Translations under genes and position numbers: made by a program
Source: Ichthyosporea sp. XGB-2017a
Lineage: Eukaryota; Opisthokonta; Ichthyosporea
NCBI GenBank assembly: GCA_002811675.1
Contig: PDIM01000040.1
Location: forward strand, 1 to 30,890
Direction: 5' to 3'
DNA: 30,890 nt
The notes under the pieces: model-generated
Seen by the model: only the letters and a program-made list of their open reading frames with translations
Database searches by the model: none
What the model was told of the DNA's origin: nothing
In this document: positions 9,171 to 17,600 of the stretch, piece after piece
How positions within the stretch are numbered: the first letter of the stretch is position 1
Layout: every line of letters starts with the position of its first letter

Positions 9171-9619
9171 CATATGGAAAGCACAAAGATGCTGCTGCCA
9201 TGAAGAACGACCGCATTAACTTCATAAGCACGCGAGCCTACAAGGCTCAGAGGCTGCAAGGTTTGGTTTCATACCAGATACTACACATGTAACGCAAGGA
9301 CCTTGATGCAACGCGTTACAAGGAAAGCAGAAGGAGCAAGAAGCAAGGGGTGGGTGAAGTCTGTGAAACAATAAGGGAGAACCCTGACCCTTTGGCGCCC
9401 CTTCCCAGCTGACTGCGACTACAGCTAGGCGAGGGTAATTATGTAGCTTGAAACGGCCACTGGGATGTCCGATAATGTGGATGGACAAATCAATGATATT
9501 CTGTGCTAATCAACTAAACAACCGGAAGGCAAGCATATGTGGCTTTTTTGCATATGTAAAGTAATGGTTGAGTGTATTTTAGACAAGTTTGATGGTGTTT
9601 GGCATACTTGAAGTTGAAA
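9171..9619. promoter_or_regulatory. spacer and promoter region upstream of TACO1
   Basis: About 450 bp lie between TAM41 and TACO1. No gene is recognised. A direct repeat of GCATATGT occurs at 9533-9540 and 9550-9557, about 65-90 nt before the TACO1 ATG; each copy contains the palindrome CATATG. An out-of-frame ATG at 9592 overlaps the start of TACO1. Confidence 0.35.
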
Positions 9620-10543
9620 ATGAACCTAATGATTCGTTTTGGTCGAGCCCTTCAACAGACCGGAGGTAGTCGGCCATGTAGTCGAATGTTATCTTTTCCG
9701 ACTGATCAGTTCGCAAATAATATCAATGGGCCCTTCCCTTCTCGTGTTAGTAGAGTAGAGCCTGCCGTGAACATTATTCACGCTCGATTTGCTGGCCACA
9801 ACAAATGGTCAAAGATTAAGCGTGACAAAGCAAGTAATGACCAGAAGCGAAGTGTCGCCTTCAACAAATTCTCTTACCAAATCACTGCAGCTGTGGTGGA
9901 AGGAGGTGAAACAGACAATATTAGACTGAATAGTCTTCTAGATCGTGCCAAAGAAATGCGAATGCCGAAAGACACTATTCAAAAGGCAATTGATAATGCA
10001 AAGAAACCCTCCTCTGGTGAAAGAGTACTTTTTGAGGCAAAAGGACCGGGTAGAACGAGTTGGATGATCGAAGGGTACACAACCAGTGTTCCCTCTTTAA
10101 GAGTGTCTGTGCGAAAAACGTTGTCCAAGAATGAAGGGGTCCTTCTGGATAATGGGTCAATCTCCTTCCAATTCGAACACAAAGGAATTGTAGTGGTGAA
10201 GGAATACTCGGACGATCTATTAGAGTTGAATGAAGACATTGACGTCAGTGATATCGTTGCAAGTGTTGTGGACGCCGATTTTTCCAATGAGGACACTGAA
10301 GGGGGGGAAGTGTGTCATGTTATATGTAAGTTAGAAGATACCATGCGACTATACCGTCTGTATGAGGAGATGGAAAGTGTGAAGCCTTTAGGGCAGAGAA
10401 TCGCGTATGTGCCCAAGACTGATTATCTCGTTCATGACATAAGTGATGAAGAAGTGGCAAGTATCCAGGCCCTGGAAGATGCTCTCGAAGAAAACATGGA
10501 AGTGATGAATATCTACCACAACGCTTCTACCCATAGTGAATAG
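9620..10543 (+). CDS. TACO1: YebC/TACO1 family mitochondrial translational activator, 307 aa
   Basis: From residue 59 the protein begins with the family hallmark GHNKWSKIKRDKASND and goes on through FNKFSYQITAAVVEGG, NIRLNSLLDRAK and MPKDTIQKAI, the typical YebC N-terminal block. It ends with the usual acidic C-terminal domain containing ED-A-LEENMEVMNIYHN. The first 55 or so residues are rich in arginine and serine and nearly free of acid, as expected of a mitochondrial presequence. In humans TACO1 promotes translation of the COX1 mRNA, and bacterial YebC proteins help ribosomes through proline stretches; mitochondrial translation is therefore the inferred role. I use the ATG at 9620; ATG 9629 is also possible. 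The longer in-frame reading starts at TTG and is not credible in a eukaryote. AATAAA stands at 10552-10557, 9 nt after the stop. Confidence 0.9.
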   Translation: MNLMIRFGRALQQTGGSRPCSRMLSFPTDQFANNINGPFPSRVSRVEPAVNIIHARFAGHNKWSKIKRDKASNDQKRSVAFNKFSYQITAAVVEGGETDNIRLNSLLDRAKEMRMPKDTIQKAIDNAKKPSSGERVLFEAKGPGRTSWMIEGYTTSVPSLRVSVRKTLSKNEGVLLDNGSISFQFEHKGIVVVKEYSDDLLELNEDIDVSDIVASVVDADFSNEDTEGGEVCHVICKLEDTMRLYRLYEEMESVKPLGQRIAYVPKTDYLVHDISDEEVASIQALEDALEENMEVMNIYHNASTHSE

Positions 10544-10551
10544 AAAGTATA

Positions 10552-10557
10552 AATAAA
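10552..10557 (+). terminator. polyadenylation signal AATAAA of TACO1
   Basis: A canonical hexamer lies 9 nt after the TAG stop of TACO1, in a compact convergent 195-bp spacer shared with YIPF6. Confidence 0.6.
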
Positions 10558-10612
10558 ACAACTGTACATGCCCAAAATATTTGCTCCAAGGCGACTAGGA
10601 TAACATGCATTG

Positions 10613-10618
10613 TTTATT
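10613..10618 (-). terminator. polyadenylation signal AATAAA of YIPF6
   Basis: tttatt on the plus strand gives AATAAA on the minus strand, 121 nt after the TGA stop of YIPF6. It would overlap the alternative stop if the candidate 113-nt intron is removed. Confidence 0.5.
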
Positions 10619-10738
10619 ATAATAACTCACTGCGGCAGTACATGCACCATTGTGAAAGAACACAAATCCTCCCCTTCGTCACAATTGCCCCTCACCCCCC
10701 TTACACCGAGTGCTTCATTGCCCCTCCCGTGTATGTAC

Positions 10739-11371
10739 TCACCGTGGATCTTCTCCCTTCACAATTGAAACTTTGGCCTTTTGCAGAAGAATCATAAAGG
10801 CAATGACAAGATAGAAAAGAATAATAGGATAGTTTACAAGCCCCTTCCTGTCCGCCGGTTGGCTGTTTGTCAAAAACGCATGGCTTGCGAAGATAGACCA
10901 ACCAAAACCCACAGCCACAACAGGAACGTTAAGCCAGTGCATGCCCAAAAGTTTGCCCACCCCTGCAGCGCATACGAGAGGGAGAATACAGTACCCGAGA
11001 ACGCACAGACTCTGGAAGAAAGAAAGCTTACCCCCAAGGAGCTGCGAATTGAGAGTTACAACACCAGCACCGCACCAGACAATCACAAACACCCCACTAA
11101 ACACCAGTACCTTCTGGTTATCTGGAGCACTGTCTCTTAACAACATTGCTAGAGTCACGCACAGCACCAAAGGGCCCCATAGATCCCAATCCCGCAAGAG
11201 ATTATTCCCTCCGGCACTACTACTTCGTGGCACCAGTACCTGATAGAATTTCCTGCAGATCATGGCCATATCACGGTATATAGTTGCCGTAACGGGTTCA
11301 TCAAGTGTATTAAGGTCTGTGGACGTCCTTCGCCCCCCCCCCTGTACATGACTAGCACCACTATGATTCAT
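10739..11371 (-). CDS. YIPF6: Yip1-family Golgi/ER membrane protein, YIPF6-like, 210 aa
   Basis: The protein has a hydrophilic N-terminus (about 65 aa) and then five hydrophobic segments, the layout of Yip1 proteins. The Yip1 motif DLWGPLVLC opens the first membrane segment. Similarity to YIPF6 is clearest at the end, where GFGWSIFASHAFLTNSQP and the YP--LFYLVIAFMIL block match the human sequence. YIPF6 proteins sit in Golgi membranes, form complexes with YIPF1/YIPF2-type partners and influence vesicle traffic and glycosylation; that role is assumed from the family. The start ATG at 11371 is followed by a run of ten Gs that encodes three glycines; ATG codons further in (MAMICRKF) are the alternative. 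The tail after the last membrane segment is about 14 residues longer than in human YIPF6, and the stop overlaps a strong splice-donor consensus. Confidence 0.8.
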   Translation of the reverse strand: MNHSGASHVQGGGRRTSTDLNTLDEPVTATIYRDMAMICRKFYQVLVPRSSSAGGNNLLRDWDLWGPLVLCVTLAMLLRDSAPDNQKVLVFSGVFVIVWCGAGVVTLNSQLLGGKLSFFQSLCVLGYCILPLVCAAGVGKLLGMHWLNVPVVAVGFGWSIFASHAFLTNSQPADRKGLVNYPIILFYLVIAFMILLQKAKVSIVKGEDPR

Positions 11372-11862
11372 TCTTACAACTTTTACTCCAGGCGTATATA
11401 AAAATCAGCCACACGGTAACTAGCCTTCTTTAGTCAAGGGATTGTTGCCACACAGAATAGCTATACTAAGGCCAATTGTTAATCCTCTTCCACTACACTA
11501 ATCTAGTCCTCGTCCACTGCAGTGCTAGCTTAGCTACATGTACAGCAGGGGTATATAAAATATATCAGCTGGGCCCCCTCCTCCTCCAGCTCCCCCTTGT
11601 TGATATAACCCTACCCCTCTCCCTGCACTATTCATAGCTAGGGTGATCTGTTGTTGTTACAGTACCTGGCCACACTCCACCGTCCCCAAGGGTGTCTGTC
11701 TAACCAACCCTCCTCGTCCAGACACAAACAGAGACAGATTATCCCTTGGAGACCCATAGAACCAACACTCTCTCCTCAGGGTACTGACTGACTGACTGTC
11801 TTTTGGTGGAATATCGATTCATTGGAGTGCTATTGTTGTAGTGTTTTGGATAGCTGGGTAGA
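11372..11862. promoter_or_regulatory. divergent promoter region, YIPF6 / UBA2
   Basis: This 491-bp space lies between divergent start codons. Two TATA-like words face the UBA2 direction: TATATAAAAA at 11395-11404 and TATATAAA at 11552-11559. The second is followed by a C-rich pyrimidine tract near 11571-11596. Which one, if any, sets a transcription start cannot be told from sequence. No gene is recognised. Confidence 0.4.
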
Positions 11863-13883
11863 ATGACTTCAGACAAGTGCCGTAGATTGAACCCCGCCAA
11901 CTCGGGGTTTCTAGATGATAAACTGAGTGAGGCTCTGCTGACAAAGAGGGTACTCGTTGTTGGAAGTGGTGGTATTGGGTGTGAGCTGCTCAAGAATCTG
12001 GCGCTTACTGGGTTTCGCAATATTGATGTCATTGATCTGGATACCATTGATGTCTCTAACTTGAATAGGCAGTTTCTCTTCCAGAAGAAGCATGTGGGCA
12101 TGTCGAAATGTGAAGTGGCCCGCGAAAGTGTCTTGCAATATAACCCTGATGTTGCAATTAATGCTTTTCACGGTAACGTTAAGGGCGACAAGTTCAATGT
12201 CGACTATTTCAAACAGTTCGCTCTGGTATTGGGCGCTTTAGACAATATTGGGGCTCGTAATCATGTAAATCGCATGTGCCTGGCAGCGAACGTTCCTTTG
12301 ATTGAGAGTGGAACAGCGGGTTACCTGGGTCAAGTAACCGTTATTATCAAGGGGATGTCTGAGTGTTTTGAGTGTCATCCCAAACCTGCCCCGAAGCAGT
12401 ATCCTGTTTGTACAATTAGAAACACTCCGTCACAACCCATCCACTGCATTGTGTGGGGCAAGTTCTTGTTTAATCAGCTTTGGGGGGTGGCTGATGATGA
12501 GAATAACATCTCACCTGATACTGAAGACCCGGAGGCTGGTCTTGAAAATAAGAACGAAAGCGCCACTTTAGAATCTGGAGTTAATACTGAAGGAAAGGAT
12601 CAGCAGGGAGAGACATCGGGACCGCCGTCTCTTCGTGACTGGGCTGCGTTAGTAGAAGAGGAGGGCAAATTACCGTTCATGTTGTTACAGAAGCTGTTTT
12701 CAGATGATGTAAAAGTGCTTCAGTCAATGGATAAATTGTGGAAAGAGCGAACTCGGCCGAAGACTATTGGTGACGTCTTGTTGAAAAGTTTGTCAGAGAA
12801 CCCCGAGCAATTTTTGAAGGCAAAGGGAGAAGGTTTTGATGAACAGAGAGTGTGGGACTTGGCTGAATGTTGTGCTGTGTTCATAGAATCGGCAGCTAAG
12901 CTTATTAGCCAAAGTAAAGCTGCTAAGGAAGCTGCTGAAGAAGGGGACGATGGTTCACTGGTATGGGATAAAGATGATGAGACAGCTATGGACTTTGTGA
13001 CTGCCGCTGCGAATATCAGATGTTTTAATTTCAGTATCCCAAACAAGTCTCGTTTCGATGTCAAGTCTATGGCTGGCAATATTATTCCTGCCATTGCAAC
13101 AACTAATGCCATCATAGCTGGGATGATTGTTGTGGAAGCTTTAAAAATCATGGCTGGCGAGCCCGAACGGTGCATAAATACTTATCTGTCGCGCAAACCT
13201 AATTCGCAAGAGAAGTTACTTATTACAACTGGTCTGGAAGCTCCAAATCCAAAATGTTACGTATGCGCAGCAAAGCCAGAAGTTTTTGTGAAAGTAAATA
13301 CTTCCACTATGACCATTGCGGATTTTACTTGTAAGATTTTAAAAGGTGCCTTGAGCATGTCTCTTCCTGATGTTATGGAGCAATCTCGGTGAGTATCAGC
13401 TGTTAACAATTGGTTTGTGTGCATGTTGGCAACCTTGTCTGAGGTAGACATCTAACTATTCTTTTACTTAATTTTCGTGCAATTAGAATTATCATAAGCA
13501 GTGAAGAAGGGGAAACGGATATGAATAATGACAAGTGCTTAAGTGATATGCAAATCCGAAATGGGACTATTCTTTCTGCCGAAGATTTTTCCCAGCATTA
13601 TGAGGTACTTATTCATATTTCTCATTGCGAAGTTTTTGATGAAGGAGTTGATTTTCTTTTGGCTGGTGACATGGAAGCTCTTAAAGAGTCTAAGAAGCCC
13701 GAGGAAAAGCAATCATCTCCTGTGAAACTTTCAGCGGGTAGTACTGTTGCAGTAATCGCGGATGACGACGACCTTGTTGTAATTGAGGAGCCTTTAGAGA
13801 CAAGCAATGGAAGTAGTTTGAAACGAGTTGCTGAAAGCGAACCCAGCCCAGCGTTGAAGAAGATTCGTTTAGGGCCCGCATAA
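11863..13883 (+). CDS. UBA2: SUMO-activating enzyme subunit 2, two exons, 640 aa
   Basis: UBA2 is the catalytic half of the SUMO E1; with SAE1 it adenylates SUMO, forms a thioester and passes SUMO to UBC9. Exons are 11863-13388 and 13487-13883. The adenylation fold shows G34-S-G-G-I-G39, the DLDTIDVSNLNRQFLF block near 58-73, and the paired zinc cysteines C168/C171 and C465/C468. The catalytic cysteine is C183 within CTIRNTPSQP, followed by PIHCIVWGKFLFNQLWG. A ubiquitin-fold domain begins near residue 470 and is completed by exon 2. The C-terminal tail carries an acidic SUMO-interaction-like motif, LVVI at 605-608, and a basic KKIRL stretch that may be a nuclear signal. The spliced length of 640 aa equals human UBA2. 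All catalytic parts appear intact. Confidence 0.93.
13389..13486 (+). other. intron 1 of UBA2 (98 nt, phase 2)
   Basis: Donor GTGAGT at 13389 and acceptor GTGCAATTAG ending at 13486. A branch-point-like CTAAC at 13452-13456 is followed by a T-rich tract. Splicing makes CG|A (Arg) and joins the protein as MEQSR-IIISSEEGE, continuing the ubiquitin-fold domain in frame. Without splicing, translation stops at once at TGA 13390-13392. Confidence 0.92.
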
Positions 13884-14643
13884 ATTTCTTTCACTATATC
13901 ATGCTGCTGCTTATTTTGCCAACAGGGCAGAGCATCCCCCGCTTACCCCTCTCTATACATTGTAACTTGTAACTATTATTTTTTTAAGCACAACTTTATT
14001 GGTTGTCGTTAGCCAATACTCGTATACTGTTTGGTTGGTACTCTTCATTAATACGATAGCTTATTCCTAGTTTTAAATAAAAGCCCCATTCTAACGATGC
14101 GTTTTGAAGCAAAACTCACTTGATAGTTTGTAGACATGATTGCCTCATGCAAGAACTGTGGGACAGCTGTTGTCTGTGCAAGGTTCCCCAACACATGGAC
14201 ACATTAAATATCCTTGAAGGAGTAACAGCTAAGCTAAGCTGTAGCTAGGGTTGCCTAGCAATTGCCCATATATGTATCGAATATTCCATTGTGCACCAAA
14301 CTATTTATTTCTTTATTATATTATACAATAGGTTTACTGGATATAATAATACTAGAGCTATCTAGCTATGTAGCCAGAAGAGAGACTCATGACTCCCTGT
14401 TTGATAGATCCACTCACAGACACCAGCGACCCCATCCATAGATATTGCCCACGGGGATGGAGTCTATGAAGAACAGGGAAGGGACCAGGAGGATTTGAAA
14501 TGGGGATCTGTAATACCTACGGGATCTGTAATATACCTACCTACCTTTCCTTTTGTATTAAATGTCAGACTGTCCTATTTCAGTATTTGTAAAACCAAAT
14601 TTGAATCACAACTTCTAAAGCCTTGAATAGCGAAATAGCCGCA
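13884..14643. other. spacer between UBA2 and the PLAT-repeat gene
   Basis: This 760-bp stretch has no recognisable gene. AATAAA at 14076-14081, 193 nt past the UBA2 stop, is a plausible poly(A) signal. The middle is AT-rich with CTAG/AGCT words. An 18-nt tandem duplication (GGGATCTGTAATACCTAC) lies at 14503-14540, about 100 nt before the next ATG. The promoter of the PLAT gene must lie here. Confidence 0.5.
14076..14081 (+). terminator. polyadenylation signal AATAAA of UBA2
   Basis: This is the first canonical hexamer found after the UBA2 stop codon, 193 nt downstream. Confidence 0.5.
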
Positions 14644-17600
14644 ATGAGTACAATTGGAAGTACGAAGAGCGGCCCTAGCAGCGCAGTACAGCACTCTTCC
14701 TCGTCCACACATCGCTCCTCTATTTCCAAATCGGTCACACAAACGGTAAGCTCTAGCGTTGCCAAAGAAGCACCGCGTCCAGCGAAGAGCACATATTGGG
14801 TAAAGCGTGCAGCCCCTGTGAGATCAAATCTCACTCCTTCGCCTGGGAAACGGGCAAGTGTTCCACATGCGATTGCTCCGTATGCCCAAAGGCCAATGGC
14901 AATCCATGACTCGCAGCCTAAGTATAATACCTGCGTACGATTCAAAGGGGGAGGTGGAGGTGGGGGTGGTGGTGGGGGAGGGGGAGGAGGTTCTTCTGCA
15001 CCTCCTTCATACGGGGGAAGTGGAGGAGGGGGAGGGGGCGCAAGGGGCGGGGGCTCTATGCGTCATAGTGGAAGCCGAAATATCCTTGCCTCTTACAATT
15101 CTTTGAATGACCACCATTTGGATAAGTTTTTTCAACACAAAGTACAAAAAGGTCTCTTGCATCCGGCGCAGGTAAGGCCCACATCCCGCAATGTTACACA
15201 TCCTACAGAAACACTTAGGAATCACTTAAGCACCAATTCCTTGCGATCTCGGCAAGAAAGAACTCTATCGACTCTGCTGAAACAAGCAGCTAAACGAAAA
15301 CTTATTCCACCTTCTCTGAAGCACAAGCAAATATACGCCCGTGACAAGCCCCGCAAAGGCATATCCGGGAACACCAACAAAGAAGAGTCACCTGGTGAAG
15401 AACAGCAGACGGAGAAAAGTGCCATCGAAGTGGAATATGTGGTTAAGGTCAAGACTGGCAATGAAAAGGAAAGTGGCATCACTTCGCGAGTATGGATATC
15501 GCTGTATGGGACACGCAAGAAAACAGGCTGGCTACAGGTCAGTGATAATTCCATCAGCTTCGAAGCTGGTAGTAGTGGAGTTTTTAGCATATCTTCGCAA
15601 GGCAACCTTGGAGATGTTAAGAAGATTAAAATTGGACACGAAAGTAAAACTCATGACTGGTTTGTTAGCGAAATACGAATCAAAAACAAAAGTTCTGGTA
15701 AAGTGTGGGTATTTCCTTGTAACGAATGGATAAAAGCTCCTCCGAAAAACTCAGAGCCGCTTATGCTGACCAATTCATCGAATGCGGATAGTCCAGAGGG
15801 TGTCTTTTGTAAGCAATTGAGGCCGCTCGATAGCAGAAAAGAGAAAAGGTACTCTGTTCGAGTGGACTGTGCTGGTCATCAAGGGGAGTGTAGCGGTAAA
15901 AAAAGCAAGGAAAAGTTGTATATGAAGATCGCCATTCAAGGACGTTATGGGAAAAGCGACTTTTTATATCTGGTTAACACGAAGGGCAAATTCCTTATTC
16001 CAGATCTTGGCTCAGTAAAAAAGGTGATGCTCAGCGAATATAGCTTTGAAAGTTCCACCGATGGAGAAACAAAAGAGTATTTTGATTTACTTAAAATAAC
16101 TGTAACAGATATCAAAGAGAATGTGGAATATATTTGTGAGAGTGAACTTACCCTAGAGTACCAGGACGAAATTGTCACCTTCCCATCCCCTGTTCATCTC
16201 TTGGTAACCAGCTCCGTCAGCAGGAGTCCTGTACAGATACCGCAGTCAGGGAATGAGTGGAGCTCTTCATCAGCAGTACCTTTTGTGGACAAGTATATCG
16301 AGCCTGCAATAGTGGAAGAGAACCTTCCTCAATCATGTTTTGCAAATGAGGGTGCTTGCAGTGAATCACCTGGGGGGGAGATAGATTCTGTTTCAGAAAC
16401 GGAGCTCTATGATATAGTTGTTTCGACAGGGAACGTTCCCAATGGAAGTTTAGGCACGAACTGTGATGTTGTCATAAATATTAGCGGTAGAGATAGTGAA
16501 GGAAATGAGGTTTTTAGTGGACCCAAGTATCTCTACAACCAAACAGGAAATTTCACTCGGGGAAACTTTGGTGCATACACGGTTAAGGCTAAAGAGCTTG
16601 GTACCCTGCAAGCAGTTTATGTAGAGCTTGATAGGGTAGAAACGGATGGATATCAGGTAGAACCATCCTGGTTTCTGGACAATATTTCCATCAAGAGACG
16701 TGATGCACTTCCTACTGATATTAGCTATTTCCCTTGCGGCGAAAGAATAGAATCAAAAGAAAAAAAGTGCCTTCTCTTGTCTTCTTCAAAAGTACAATCG
16801 GACATATACTGTTCATTCAAGATTTTGAAATGCAATGAGCAGCTACTTTCACAATATGATATGTCAGTGTGCCTCATATCAGCCGAATCTGGAACAGAAA
16901 TATTCCAAATCACCCACAACCCTGAATTGAAATTTGTGAATAATAGTTTTGCAAATAAGAACACAACGGTGGTAAAAGTTCAAAGTCATAACGAGCTTCA
17001 ATATATAGACAAAGTGGTGGTTAGCCTTAAGCAAAACACCTGTGTTAAAACAGAGTATGCGAAAATGGATCAGATATTGGAAATTGAAAGCTTATCCTTA
17101 GACCATTTAAGTTCAGGTAAAAAGTATCAGTTTAATGCCACAGGATTTCCATCCCATGAAATAACCTCTCACACATCTGCCGATAAAACTATTTTTCTCG
17201 ACCAGACGTTTACAGCAATTTCGTGTACCACGGGGAGTGATTCGGATATATATCAGCTAAGATATACTTACAAAGTCACTTATAGGCCTCCGCATAATGC
17301 TAGTACTGATTTCAAAGGAATTCCTTTATATGCCCATATTTACGGAACTGAAGGTCAGAGAAAGGAAGTTGACTTGGGAATATTGGACGGGAAAACAGAA
17401 GTAGCAGGGGGTAAACCACACGTTGCCCACCAATTACTTCACCTACCCTTTCTGGGACCACTATATAGAATTCGGTTAAGCTTGAAAACCGACGCTCCTC
17501 CAGTTGGTGAGCTTAAGTTCATTGACTTTATGGCTACCAACATGGTTAACGGGGAGATATACGAATGTTCTGTTAACCAAATAATTGGCCACGGGATTCA

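Noticed and set aside
9599-9619. Seven-codon N-terminal extension of TACO1 beginning at TTG
   Set aside because: TTG starts are not expected in nuclear eukaryotic genes, and the ATG at 9620 gives a good mitochondrial presequence. The same reasoning moved the starts of the arrestin-I/LWEQ gene (4291), the PLAT gene (14644) and the FANCA-like gene (30743).
14580-14945. Minus-strand frame of 121 codons with hydrophobic segments at the PLAT gene start
   Set aside because: It mirrors the Ser-rich N-terminus of the PLAT protein, and hydrophobic composition arises naturally from the reverse complement of such codons. No family match was seen.
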